Assembly (NCBI GenBank): GCA_026122225.1
Contig: JANEZZ010003061.1
Span: 4,898,001-4,962,000, forward strand
Length of the DNA stretch: 64,000 nt
Reading direction: 5' to 3'
DNA from: Heloderma charlesbogerti
Lineage: Eukaryota; Chordata; Lepidosauria; Squamata; Helodermatidae
The notes beneath the pieces are model-generated. The model was not told the DNA's origin and made no database searches. It was given only the letters and a program-made list of their open reading frames with translations. Shown here piece by piece: positions 1 through 9,279 of this stretch. Within the stretch, counting starts at the first letter, position 1, and every line of letters starts with the position of its first letter. The position numbers were made by a program, and so were the translations under genes.

Positions 1-391
1 CCAGCTACTTTTTCCCTAAGATTTTCAATAACAAAGAATTAGGTTTGTAATTATTTGCTTTTTGCAAAATCATTCAAGCAATGGTGTGATTACTGTGATT
101 GGGCTCTTTGTTCCTTCTCATGGTTAATACCTTCCTTTCTAACCTTGTTGTGCTAACTCTGGCTTTCCTTCTGCCTTCCTATTCTTTCCACAGTGCTCAG
201 TTAACATGGTGCATTTGTAAGCAATGCACTGTGCAAGTATACTAAAAGGTTCATACAGAGTTCCCTTAACATCTCTGGCTTCTAGTGAGATCTTGATTGT
301 TCATTTATCATCATTGTGGTTTGACTTTCTTGTTGGGAATCTTCCTGTAGAAATTCATTAGGAAGAAAAATAGTGTCTCTTGAGAGAGTGT
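1..391. other. Unassigned sequence left of first hAT element
   Basis: I see no gene, tandem repeat or recognisable transposon end here. The composition is ordinary AT-leaning vertebrate intergenic sequence. Confidence 0.4.
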
Positions 392-399
392 CAAGGATG

Positions 400-1075
400 A
401 AGGAATGTACGAAATACTCACCCCGTTCTGGTCCAGGCATCCGCAGGATGCGGGGAGGCACTCTGTCCCTCCCCCTGAAATCCTCCCTGGCTGGCTCCGC
501 TCCGCGTCTGCAAAGCTGCCGGCCGGGCCCGTCTGCAGCTGGACTTCTGTCCGCTGACGGCTGTGGACGCAAATGGCTTCTGGCATAGCCGACGCCATTT
601 GTGTCCCTGCTCTTTTCAGTGATAGGCTATGTAAATATTTATGTAGTCTATCACAGCAAAGAGCAGGGACGCAAATGGAGTAGCAGACGCCATTTGCATC
701 CCTGGTCTTTTCGTGATAGGCTACGTAAATATTTATGTAGCCTATCACGAAAAGAGTAGTGACGCAAATGGCATCTGCTACACCATTTGCGTCCCTGCTC
801 TTTGCCGTGATAGGCTATATAAATATTTATGTAGCCTATCACTGAAAAGAGCAGGGACACAAATGGCGTCCACTACACCGGACGCCATTTGTGTCCGCAG
901 CCCGGGGCAGGGGACGGATGGCAGTGGATGGACCCGGACCAGCTGGCAGCAGGTAGGGTCCGTCCAGGGAGAATTTCGGGGGGGGAGTAGTCCATTCCAT
1001 CATGGACTCTGGGGGGCCGGATTCTAAAGAATCCAGCCTCATTGGAGTCTGTGGCAGATTTCTCCGCCATCCCTA
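400..1075. mobile_element. Palindromic hAT (Ac-type) MITE, copy P1, with three internal hairpins
   Basis: This 676-bp non-autonomous element is bounded by an exact 8-bp duplication, caaggatg, at 392-399 and 1076-1083. The right end reads ccgccatcccta, the inverse of the TAGGGATGG-type ends seen on its relatives; the left end (aaggaatgtacg) is mutated. An 8-bp duplication with TAGGGATG-like ends is typical of the hAT superfamily (maize Ac has similar ends). The two GC-rich outer arms (about 420-590 and 880-1060) are inverted copies of each other, and the centre holds a row of hairpins. Open frames through it are shadows of the palindromes and no transposase is present. Relatives are at 2262, 4119 and 60588. 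Confidence 0.85.
591..870. repeat. Three-unit hairpin array inside element P1
   Basis: Three successive perfect or near-perfect palindromes lie at about 591-678, 686-775 and 782-870. Each has the order gccatttgcgtcc, a stretch like ctgctctttt, then gtgataggctacgtaaat, followed by the mirror image. The apex is an AT-rich TAAATATTTATG core. Units are 88-90 bp, spaced by only a few bases, and differ from each other at several positions, so they behave like an old tandem duplication of one hairpin. Confidence 0.85.
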
Positions 1076-1109
1076 CAAGGATGTTCTTTCAATAACCCTC
1101 TCTTTCTCT

Positions 1110-1131
1110 ATACACACACACACGCACGCAC
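1110..1131. repeat. Short CA/GCAC microsatellite
   Basis: A run of about ten CA dinucleotides interrupted by two G's. The surrounding 1084-1381 contains nothing else I can identify. Confidence 0.7.
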
Positions 1132-1389
1132 TTCATATCCATAAATGAACATTTCCAATTCTGGATACAGGCAAAAGGTCACCAATTAGGTTTCAGAGGT
1201 TGTACATATAGTGGCACCATTCCAAAGTAAAGAGAGGTGCTCAGGGGGCCGTCTAAGTAACAATGCTTGGTTTTGGTGTCATCTGGATCAAGAAACACAT
1301 AACACATTTTATCAGCTATGCAATGACTGCACAGCCTAGTGTGATTCCACTGAGTCAGTGGGACAATACTAGGGCAGGTGTGTAGTCAC

Positions 1390-1908
1390 TTGGGATGGGC
1401 AAACTCAACCTAGTCTGGGTTGCACACCACTTGCCAGACCGCCACCAGCCATCTGACCCTGCTCGCCATGAATGGTGAGCCACTGGGCAGTCTGCAGCTG
1501 CCTGGCAAGCAGTGTGCAGGTGCCCAAACCCTCACCAAGCTTCCATTTTGCGTAAAAATGGCAGCTCGGCCTTCTTTGTAAATGCCCATGTCCACAAATG
1601 GCAGCCGTAAAGTGGCCATTTAAACAAAATTACAGGCATAAATGGTCCGTTTATACCTGTGGTTTGGCATAAATGGCCACTTTGTTGCCTCCATTTGTAC
1701 ACATGGCCATTTACAAAACAGGCCGAGCTGCCATTTTTACACAAAATGGTGGCTTGGCAAAGGATCAGGCAGCTGCACACTGGGCTAACTTAGCACACAC
1801 TGAGTCAGGCAAGTGCGGGGGTCTGTGGACTGGAGTCCAGGGGGGGTGAGCAGGGGGGGGGATGTCCGCCAGACTCCACTCCCTTCCCAGACTCCTGCAG
1901 CATCCCTA
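1390..1908. mobile_element. Palindromic hAT-like MITE, 519 bp
   Basis: Ends are ttgggatgggcaaac on the left and cagcatcccta on the right, i.e. Ac-type inverted ends. Imperfect flanking 8-mers gtagtcac (1382-1389) and gaagtcag (1909-1916) match at 6 of 8 positions. The middle (about 1535-1760) is a long inverted repeat built from AAAATGGC and GGCCATTT blocks, with arms around ggccgagctgccatttt. It is a different family from the element at 400. It carries no coding capacity. Confidence 0.6.
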
Positions 1909-1916
1909 GAAGTCAG

Positions 1917-2253
1917 CGATTTAGATTCATTATACATCTGCTCCAGCTTTGGGGTGGCTTGATGAACCCTGCTGGCCAGCTCCCTTCAACAATGCTGTCC
2001 ATCAAAGTCCGGTGCTGAACTTCTTCCATAGACTTTCCATCTCTTCTTTGCTGGGTCCACTCATCTCTGCTTGTGTCCATTTCACTGCACTCAAGTACTG
2101 GAGAATGGACCTCTGACTTCAGCCTGCCTCTAAGGAACAAGCCAGGCTGGTCTACTCTGAGCTCAGGTCACTGCATTACCAAGTTCAGACTGCATTTGCC
2201 CCAAAATTAACGCATCCCTTTGTTGCATATAAAATATATCCAGTTTTAAAACA
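1917..2253. other. Unassigned sequence between two hAT elements
   Basis: No gene or repeat structure is recognised. Confidence 0.35.
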
Positions 2254-2261
2254 GTTGCCAC

Positions 2262-2733
2262 TAGCGGTGTATGAAACCCACTTACCAGTCCATTGAAGGG
2301 GTCCGCAGGGGGGATCCTTCCCCCCCCCCAGAATCCTCCCCGGCCGACTCCGCAGCAAGTCCGCGGAGCTGCCAGCTGGGCCCACCCACAGCCGTACTTC
2401 TGTCCGCTGCCCCGCAAACGGCGTCCAGCATAGCAGATGCCATTTGCGTCCCTGCCCTTGGCCATGATAGGCTGCATAAATATTTACGTAGCCTATCACA
2501 GCCAAGGGCAGGGACACAAATGGCACAGAGGACGCCATTTGCATCTGCAGCCCAGCAGCGGATGGCTGCGGAAAGAAGACGACAGACCTGGACCGGCCGG
2601 CGCCAGGTAGGGTCCATCCCAACCAGGTTTCACGGGGGGGGGGAGCAGTCCATTCCACCACAGACTCCGGGGGTGCAGATTCTAAAGAATCCAGCCTCAC
2701 TGGACTCCATGGCGGATTTCTCCGCCATCCCTA
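2262..2733. mobile_element. Palindromic hAT MITE, copy P2, single hairpin
   Basis: This 472-bp copy belongs to the family of the element at 400-1075. It is flanked by an exact 8-bp duplication gttgccac at 2254-2261 and 2734-2741. The right end is ccgccatcccta and the left end tagcggtgtatg. Only one internal hairpin is present (about 2435-2535, apex cataaatatttacgtag), flanked by the same GC-rich inverted arms. The homogeneous C and G runs at 2325 and 2633 face each other across the palindrome. Confidence 0.85.
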
Positions 2734-2741
2734 GTTGCCAC

Positions 2742-3070
2742 ACTGCATGGTGTTCTGCAAAGCACATAAAGTGACATTCTACATATCCAGACTTATACTG
2801 CAGATGTATACAGCCTGCTATAGCACTCTTATCTCCTTTGGCAAACTTCGCTGATTGGCATATTCAGAGTTAAAGCATAACATTCTGATGTATGTTTCTG
2901 CAGGACTGGTCTCTGGATATTTGTCAGTTTTGTTAAAGCAAAAGCAAATTCCACGGCTGGCTGTAATGTCAGCCTCTCCCTGCAAAGCTATTATAAGATT
3001 AGTTAGCTAATACTTTTATTGGCTGCTGGCATAGGCAATGACATAAACAAGACTGAAATAACATAACAGA
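2742..3070. other. Unassigned sequence
   Basis: AT-leaning sequence in which I see no element end, gene or tandem repeat. Confidence 0.35.
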
Positions 3071-3078
3071 GCTTACAC

Positions 3079-3641
3079 TAGGGATGCTGGGAATTTTGTT
3101 TGGTCCACATTTTTTAGGCAACCGACCTAATTCACACTTCCCAAACTAATATGCACATTGGATCACAGGAACATAGGAAGCTGCCTTATACTGAGTCAGA
3201 CCAATGGTCCACCTAGCCCACTATTGTCAACACTGACTGGCAGTGGCTCTCCAGGGTGTCAGGCAGGTTCTTTCCCAGCCCTACCTAGAAATGCTGGGAA
3301 TCGAACCTGGGACTTTCTGCATGCAAACTATCTGCTGTACCACTGAGCTACAGCACCACCCAACACAGTCATTCTTTGGATTTCACACTTACCTGAATAT
3401 CAGCTCAATGCAAAATGCATATATTAGGAAATGTTGTGTACAAAAATGTGTATATTAGGAAAAAATACAAACTAAAATATGCATATTAGGTAGCAGTGTG
3501 TACAAAATGTATATGCTGGGGAAGATGCATATAAAAATCAATTTTTTTCTTTAAAAAATCAAGAATGATGCAAAAACTGGATGGAAAATATTTATGGCTG
3601 AATACTTGTGAAATGGATATAGACTGATTCACCCATGCCTA
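3079..3641. mobile_element. hAT (Ac-type) non-autonomous element carrying a nested SINE
   Basis: The left end tagggatgctggg and the right end cacccatgccta form short inverted ends. Flanking 8-mers gcttacac (3071-3078) and acctacac (3642-3649) agree at 6 of 8. The interior 3360-3600 has repeated blocks around tgcatatattaggaaa spaced 30-60 bp. The SINE at 3164-3357 interrupts the element near its left end; the 7-mers cattgga and ctttgga lie on the two sides of that insertion. Confidence 0.55.
3164..3357 (-). mobile_element. tRNA-Ala-derived SINE (reverse orientation)
   Basis: Read on the minus strand, 3290-3357 resembles the 5' half of a tRNA-Ala gene: an A-box-like ctgtagctcagtggtacagc and a B-box-like ggttcgattccc. 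The rest, including ctgagtcagaccaatggtcc, is the SINE body. No intact tRNA cloverleaf is expected and none is claimed. A second, more decayed member lies at 40592-40782. Confidence 0.7.
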
Positions 3642-4118
3642 ACCTACACTGTAGGTGCCTACAGGCCAGAATAAATGTCATACCAAGATTCAATAACTCA
3701 TAGCATCATATAAAGAGACACTAGGACTGTGCACTGCTTCATACGAAGCCCAAATAACAAGGTGAAGTGGGCTGATTCAGAGGTGCCTCATCATGATACG
3801 AAGCAGATCAGACCAGTACTGAGGTGCCCCAAGGCAAAGTGGCTCCTCCACGAAGCATCTCATCTGCCTTGTATATTCGGATTTCTTCTTATGCCTTTTG
3901 AGCAGCCCAGACAGGCTGTCTCCAAAATGTACCAACTTCTGAAAGATCATGCAGAGGGGCAGGAGGAAGAGGAAGGAGGGGGGAAGGTGAGAGGATGCAA
4001 TGGAGCCAAATGTATCAATTTGAGAGAGATCTGGCCACCGGGAGAGGCGGGGGAAAGGGAGGAGGAGGAGGAAGAGGAGGCAGGGAGTGAGCTTTGCTGT
4101 GAGTCAGGCTTCATTTGC

Positions 4119-4498
4119 TAGGGATGTACGAAAGTCACTTACCTTTTCGCAGGTGTGATTTGCGGTGGGGGGGAGGCTCTCCGTCCCTCCCCCCGGAATC
4201 CTTCCTGGCTGGCTCCGGAGTTCCAGTTTGCGCCGCTGCTCTTTTCGTGATAGGCTTACGTAGTCTTACGTAGACTTACGTAGCCTATCACGGCAGCCTG
4301 GCAGGACGCAAATGCCGGCCGCAGCAGCCGGCCAGAAGACCAGCCGCTGCCGCCGCCACCACCCCAGGTAAGTTTCATTCTGGGGGGATTCCGCGGGTGG
4401 CAGGGGGTGGGAGGCCATTCCACCACGAGTTTCGGGGGGCCGAATGCCAGTGCATTCGGCCTCACTGAAATCCGTGACAGAATTCTCCGCCATCCCTA
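4119..4498. mobile_element. Palindromic hAT MITE, copy P3, collapsed hairpin
   Basis: The ends are tagggatgtacgaaag on the left and ccgccatcccta on the right. An exact 8-bp duplication tcatttgc lies at 4111-4118 and 4499-4506. The 380-bp body has the family's GC-rich arms, but the central hairpin is replaced by three short ttacgtag blocks at about 4257-4286. It is inserted in the larger hAT-like element 3722-5910 and is therefore younger than it. Confidence 0.88.
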
Positions 4499-4569
4499 TC
4501 ATTTGCTCATTGTGAGAGAGGTAGTGTTACTGGAGAGGAGAGGACTGTCTGAATGTTATTTGGCTAGAG

Positions 4570-4900
4570 CAGTGGTCCCCAAAGTGGGGTGTGCATACCG
4601 CGGGGGGGCGCAAGATGATCCACTGGGGTGTGCGAGCTGCCTGATAATTGAGCAGCCTCCCACTGCCCTGACAAGCTGCCACTGTGTGCAATGATGGTGG
4701 TGGCAGCAGCAGGATAGACAGGAGCTGAGAGGGAAGCTCCAGGGCATTTCTCTCTCCACTCCAGTCCTATCCTGCCTCTGCTGCAGCCACTGGGAGCGAC
4801 TGCCCCAGTCTCTGCCAGGCATGGCAGAGGAAGCCTTAACTCTTCCCACTCTCCTTTGGCAGAACGAAGCCGAGAAGAAAGTGTGTGCTATGGGCACTGG
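4570..4900. mobile_element. Possible truncated hAT fragment
   Basis: The stretch begins cagtggtccccaaagtgggg, a sequence resembling known hAT termini. No matching right end or duplication was found, so this may instead be internal sequence of the surrounding element. Confidence 0.3.
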
Positions 4901-4910
4901 GTAAAATGAG

Positions 4911-5385
4911 GATCCATAAAATCAAAAAGGAATCTTCATGATTTCATATGATTTTAAAGGGAAGACCCACAAAACCACCATCCAATCACAGGGCACATCT
5001 GCCTTTGTGGACTGAACCAGAAAAATTATGGATCCGCCACTTGTGGGTGCAGCCATAGCACAAAAACATGGATCCTTGGCAGGGATCCTGTTGATTTCAT
5101 ATGATTTTTGCAGAGCAAATCCCCCAAACCACCAACATATCACAGAGCACATCTGCCTCCACAGACTGAAAGTGCAAAATCACAGCTCTGCCACTCGCGG
5201 GCACAGCCACAACGTAAAAACAGGGATCCAAGGCAGGGATCCTGTTGATTTCCTATGATTTTTGCAGAGCAAATCCCTCAAACCACCAACATATATCACA
5301 GAGCACATCTGCCTCCACAGACTGAACCAGCAAAATCACAGATCTGCCACTCACAGGCACAGCCATGGAGCAAAAACAGGGGGAA
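4911..5385. repeat. Three-copy tandem repeat, period about 154 bp
   Basis: The blocks beginning gatttcatatgatttt recur at about 4940, 5093 and 5247, spacing 153-154 bp. Each unit contains caaaccaccaacatatcaca, gcacatctgcctccacagac, a gccactcgcgggcacagcca-like block and a GGATCC site. Units two and three are clearly closer to each other than to the first. Confidence 0.85.
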
Positions 5386-5918
5386 ATGGCTCCCCCCATT
5401 CCCCAGAACCAGATGGCTGCTGGCATGTGTCCAGAGGGCCTGGGAGCTGGCAGCAGCCCACCCATCTTGCAAGCTGCCACCGCTGGCCTCACTCAAGCCT
5501 TCACAAGTTTCTCGCAAGCAAGGAACCATGAAGGCCGGGCACTCTCCCCTCCTTCCAAGGAAGGGAGAGGGCGCACTTGGAGGGCGTCTCCTGCCCTCAT
5601 GCCTGTTGGTGGCTGGCGGGCTGCGACGGGCAGCAGTTTCCCCAGCAACACCGGCAGAGGCTCCCCCAGTGGCACCAGCAGCAGTGGCGGCGGCAGCGCC
5701 CCCCCATGGAACAAGGGCCCATGTAAGGAGCTGGGGGATGGGCGGTGTGTTGCGGGGGCCGAAGCAGGATTCGGATCTCCAAATCCCGCTTCAGCTTCGT
5801 AGGCCGAGGCGGGTCAGGAGGCCCCCAAATCAGCCCAAGCCAAATCAGGCCCGCCTTGGAAGCCGCGAAGTGACTTCTGAGTCAGAACGGGGGGTCCATG
5901 CCCAGCGCTAATAGACAC

Positions 5919-6077
5919 AACACAATATTCATTTTAGGCAAATGCTTCATGAGAGTGAAGCCTGCAAGCCTTTGGCCACATGGGAACTAAAAAGTCACCA
6001 AACAGCAAGCGTAGGACTTTTTTTTTCATACCCCTGGTTCCAAGTATGGCCAGTAAGCTTTTTATGGTAAATGTGAT
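5919..6077. other. Short unassigned stretch
   Basis: Contains a T9 run at about 6010 and no other structure that I can name. Confidence 0.3.
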
Positions 6078-6502
6078 GCCCAGACCATTAACTGGTCTCC
6101 CTTCTCCGTGAGCCCCTGCCAAAGGAAGTGAGGCGGGTGGCTACTAGGAGGAGGGCTTTTTCTGTTGTGGCACCCCGGCTCTGGAATGAGCTCCCTAGTG
6201 AGGTTCGCCTGGTGCCTACATTGTATTCCTTTCGGCGCCAGGTAAAGACCTTTTTATTTTCCCAGGCATTTTAGCATTTTAGCTTTCTAAATTTTTATCT
6301 TTGCTGTTTTAAATCTGTATTTTAAACTCCTGCACTGCTGCTAGGTTTTATTGTGGTTGTATTGTTATATTGTGGTTTTAATGTTCTGTATATTTTAAAT
6401 TGTTTTATTGTGTGTTGTTTGGTTTTAATTTTTGTGAACCGCCCAGAGAGCTTCAGCTATTGGGCGGTATAGAAATGAAATAAATAAATAAATAAATAAA
6501 TA
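6078..6502 (+). mobile_element. L2-type LINE, 3' end
   Basis: The first part encodes the degraded carboxy end of an L2-type reverse transcriptase (ggcaccccggctctggaatg, reading roughly APRLWNELP). A long T-rich 3' untranslated region follows, ending with the conserved gaaccgcccagagagcttc block, ggcggtatagaaatgaa, and an AAAT/AATA tail. Closely similar tails occur at 19147, 21908 (minus), 39362 (minus) and 46848 (minus). Confidence 0.75.
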
Positions 6503-6520
6503 ACTGCCTGCCAATATACT

Positions 6521-6784
6521 TAGGGCAGTACGCAATGGTGTCATTCCATAAACTCAAATAGTGCTAGCGGGAGCTCCACTGAATCTTACCATGGTGCAAA
6601 TGGTTGCACATGATGCTTGAGCAAGTAGTTGTGCAAGCATGATGCACAACCAGTTGCGCTACTGCGCTTGGGCAGATATATCTTTAGTTGGACTCTCCTC
6701 TTGTGTATACTTCAGAACCCAGATTCTGCTAGTGCAACGTGATTTGAAGAACTAGTGGAATGACACAGTCAGATACTGCCCCTA
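6521..6784. mobile_element. Palindromic MITE-like repeat
   Basis: The left terminus tagggcagtacgcaatggtg and the right terminus (inverse) ctaggggcagtatctgac, each followed by a tgtcattcca block, face each other. The core includes the gttgtgcaagcatgatgcac hairpin. No clear target duplication was found. Confidence 0.5.
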
Positions 6785-7150
6785 GTGGGGAGTAAGGGTC
6801 ACCCTAATCTAAAAAATATTCACTTTTACAGTGTGAATTAGGAAGCCAGCAGAGAACTTGAAATGGTCACTTTAATAATAAGCTGCATGCTCAGTTTTTC
6901 TGACTGTATTTTGTTCTTATTATTTTCCTCTAAAGAATGCATTTTTTAAAGAATGGGAATCCTCAGAGGAGAGCATTCTGAATACTTTTATTAAAAAAAG
7001 AAAAAAATATGATTCCCTTCAGAGGTGAAAGGGTTTCTGCAAACGCTCAAAGGGATTCAGCCTCAGCTGCCAGAATTTTTTTAAACACCTATCTAAAATT
7101 ACTTTGAAAACCACCTAACAAAGATATCCACCAACTCCCAGGCACTGCTA
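6785..7150. other. Unassigned AT-rich sequence
   Basis: No gene or element end is seen. Confidence 0.35.
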
Positions 7151-7196
7151 AGAACATGAGAAGAGCCCTGCAAGATCATCCATGGTCCATCTAGTC

Positions 7197-7477
7197 CAGG
7201 AGTGGGCAACGCACAGCATGCAGGCTACATACATGACTTTCCAACGCCCACTGCCCTGCCCCTGTGCCACCAATTTTCCTTTAAAGCAATCTGTTGAGCA
7301 TGGTTTTGCTTTATAACAAGGCATGTGCTCCTCATGCATCTTGTTTTAAAGAGAAATTGGCATTTCCCCCCTATGTACTGATACATTTCCACTGGAAATT
7401 CAGCAGAGTGGGATGCGCCATCCATTGGGTTCTGAGGGGACATGGGCCTCTGGGCCCGTGAAAGTTGCTCACCCCTG
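7197..7477. mobile_element. hAT MITE (CAGGGGTGGG family), 281 bp
   Basis: The ends caggagtgggcaac and gttgctcacccctg are inverted repeats. An exact 8-bp duplication atctagtc lies at 7189-7196 and 7478-7485. The insertion splits the CR1 sequence ccatctagtccagcatcc, which confirms both the duplication and the boundaries. It is longer than other members of the family and its centre is not palindromic. Confidence 0.9.
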
Positions 7478-7612
7478 ATCTAGTCCAGCATCCTGCTTTC
7501 CAACCAGTGGCTAGTCAGTTGCCTTCAGGAAGTTCATAACAGGACATGAAGATAACAGCCCTCCCCTGCTATTCTCCCCTGCAAATGTCATTGTGGCCTC
7601 CTGCCTCTAGAG

Positions 7613-7751
7613 CAAGGATGGGGAACCTGTGCCCCTCCAGAAGCAGCTGGCCTCCCAACTCTTGGCAGCCCCAGCCAGCATGGCCAATGGTCAGGAATGA
7701 TGAGAGCTATTGTCCAACAATATCTGAAGGGCTACAGGTGTCCCACCCCTG
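7613..7751. mobile_element. Palindromic hAT MITE (CAGGGGTGGGGAAC family)
   Basis: The ends are caaggatggggaac and tcccacccctg, with ggccaatggtcaggaatgat near the apex. Flanking 8-mers ctctagag (7605-7612) and gtctaaag (7752-7759) agree at 6 of 8. It is the second MITE inside the same CR1 tail. Other members are at 7828, 19957, 25366, 29759, 44906 and 51240. Confidence 0.8.
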
Positions 7752-7827
7752 GTCTAAAGGTTCCATGATGAAGAGCCATTGATAGACTTATCGTCTATCT
7801 ACTGCTGAACTATCCTTTCACCTTGGC

Positions 7828-7963
7828 CAGCCCTCCCCAATCTGATGGCCCCCATACATTTTGGACTACAACTGCCAGCATCCCTGCCATTGGTCATTCT
7901 GGCTGAGTCTGATGGGAGTTGAAGTCCAACAACTTCTGGAGGACACCAGGTTGAGGAAAGCTG
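7828..7963. mobile_element. Palindromic hAT MITE, diverged member
   Basis: It contains the family arms ggactacaactgccagcatc and gatgggagttgaagtccaac around ctgccattggtcattctggc. The ends cagccctccccaat and ttgaggaaagctg are the diverged variant also seen at 51240. Flanking 8-mers match at only 5 of 8. Confidence 0.65.
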
Positions 7964-7971
7964 ACATAGGT

Positions 7972-8792
7972 GATTTCCTCAAATGTCAAATCTGAATCCA
8001 CTGTCCTGTAGTTTAAACCCACTAATCCTTGTCCTATCCTTGTTTTCAGGCTGATAGGAGAATGGGACAAGGCAAGACAGGATGTGGCCAAGCCTAAATG
8101 CCAGGGCAACCCCATAACCCAGGTGTAGCAGAGCAGGCCTGGAACTGAGTCTTCACAATCAGGTTGTCAAGTGATGATGGCAATTATCTCCTGAACAATG
8201 CAACTCATCCTGAAGTTATAAAGTATAGAATGGAATAGCCTGGCTCCATCCCAGCTCTAATTTTCTCTCTACAGGTTCTGATACCTCAGTTGCAGATACC
8301 TGCCCATCAACTTCCACCTTCAATTTCTCCTGTCATCTGACAACGGTGTTGTCCTGCTGTCCATTAATCCTGCCTCCAACTGCAGTTATGATAGGTAATA
8401 TTTCATAGATGAGACAATCTGCTGCTTGTCCCTGTTCTACGCAGCTACTAAAACCCTATCCCCCATTTTACACATCACCTTCACAATGCCCATTTACCCA
8501 CATGAATGGAGACTCACATCATCTCGTACTTGAGTGTTCAGTCCATTCACATCACCAAATGGGGGACACCAACCCTATGGACAGGGCATGGTCAGATCAT
8601 AGCAGCCAGGGCCCTGTGTATGCAGGGTAAAAATTGTATGTAGGTAGACCTTGTGCAAATGAGCCAATGAAGATCTGGAGGATGGTGACGGAGCCTGCTG
8701 CCACAATCATTCCACTGCACCAACTCGCTTGTGCAGCATTGCTTGATCAATCTCGGAATCTAGACACAAAGGCAAAGGCTCACAGCTAATTC
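7972..8792. other. Unassigned sequence, 0.8 kb
   Basis: No exon, element end or tandem repeat was recognised. The short open frames here lack coding features. Confidence 0.35.
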
Positions 8793-9279
8793 TTTTAAGG
8801 GCACAGTCCCCTCGATCGTACCCTCACTGCTCAAAAGCTCCCAAACCCAGAGGCCCCTGAGATTCCTATGCCCTGCCAGACTGAAGCTGGCAGGGCAGGA
8901 GCAGCGGTGGAGGCAATCTTCACCTTCCCATCCATCTTTCCTTATTTTTGCTAGAAGAGCTTTTCAGTCCATCTAGCAGGGGGACCTTGGAGGGGGAGGG
9001 AAGGAGGCTGGGGGAGGCTCAGGATAACTCATATCCTGGCCTCTCCCCTTCCTGCCCACCAGAATGCTCCTTTTCTCCCCTCTCCAAGGTCAATTTTCCA
9101 ACCTCGGAGGGCAGCCAGTGTGGTTCTTTCCATGCTGGCTGTGAAGGGGGAGTGGAGGAGGGTTCGATCTCCAACTCCCCCTTCCAAGGTCGGAGTGCTG
9201 TCTCTGACCTTGGAAAGGTTCTTCCGAGCATTCCTATGGTCCCTAGGATGCTCTCCCAGGACCATAGGATTGCTCTCTT
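8793..9279. repeat. GC-rich repeat ending in cataggattgctctct
   Basis: Its right boundary cataggattgctctct is the inverse of the AGGGCACAATCCTATG motif that opens the next repeat, so this is probably a neighbouring copy of the same kind of element. The left end (aagggcacagtcccc) is degraded. The interior is polypurine/polypyrimidine-rich, and open frames across it are accidental. Confidence 0.35.

Larger units (their letters stand above)
3722..5910. mobile_element. 2.2-kb non-autonomous hAT-like element with internal tandem repeats
   Basis: Left end taggactgtgcactgc and right end (inverse) tagcgctgggcatgga are similar inverted ends. The flanking 8-mers agagacac (3714-3721) and atagacac (5911-5918) match at 7 of 8. 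Both terminal regions contain tacgaag motifs in inverted positions (3740 region and 5795 region). Inside are the nested MITE at 4119-4498, a possible second fragment at 4570 and a 154-bp tandem repeat. Its open frames are proline-, glycine- and glutamate-rich and show no transposase motif, so it was probably mobilised in trans. Confidence 0.6.
7151..7812 (-). mobile_element. CR1 3' end, split by two MITEs
   Basis: Segments 7151-7196, 7486-7612 and 7752-7812 together match the 3' region seen intact at 16142 and 50079: agaacatgagaagagccctg, then ccatctagtccagcatcctg, then gatgaagagccattgatag. The two gaps are filled exactly by the hAT MITEs at 7197 and 7613. The body of the CR1 is missing, so this is only the 3'-most few hundred bases. 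Confidence 0.7.

Noticed and set aside
311..1070. Overlapping open frames on both strands with repeated IGYINIYVAYH and RDRLHKYL motifs
   Set aside because: They are translations of the hairpin array in element P1 and appear on both strands because the DNA is palindromic. The same frames recur at 2163-2774 and 60573-61120.
3290..3357. Possible tRNA-Ala gene
   Set aside because: A and B boxes are recognisable, but the acceptor stem does not close and the sequence continues into a SINE body. It is a SINE head.
5071..5385. CRISPR-like direct repeats
   Set aside because: The period is about 154 bp with no short-repeat/unique-spacer pattern and the context is a vertebrate transposon.
5255..5911. 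218-residue open frame
   Set aside because: It runs through the tandem repeat and a GC-rich part of a non-autonomous hAT element. The Pro/Ala-rich composition comes from base composition and no domain is visible.
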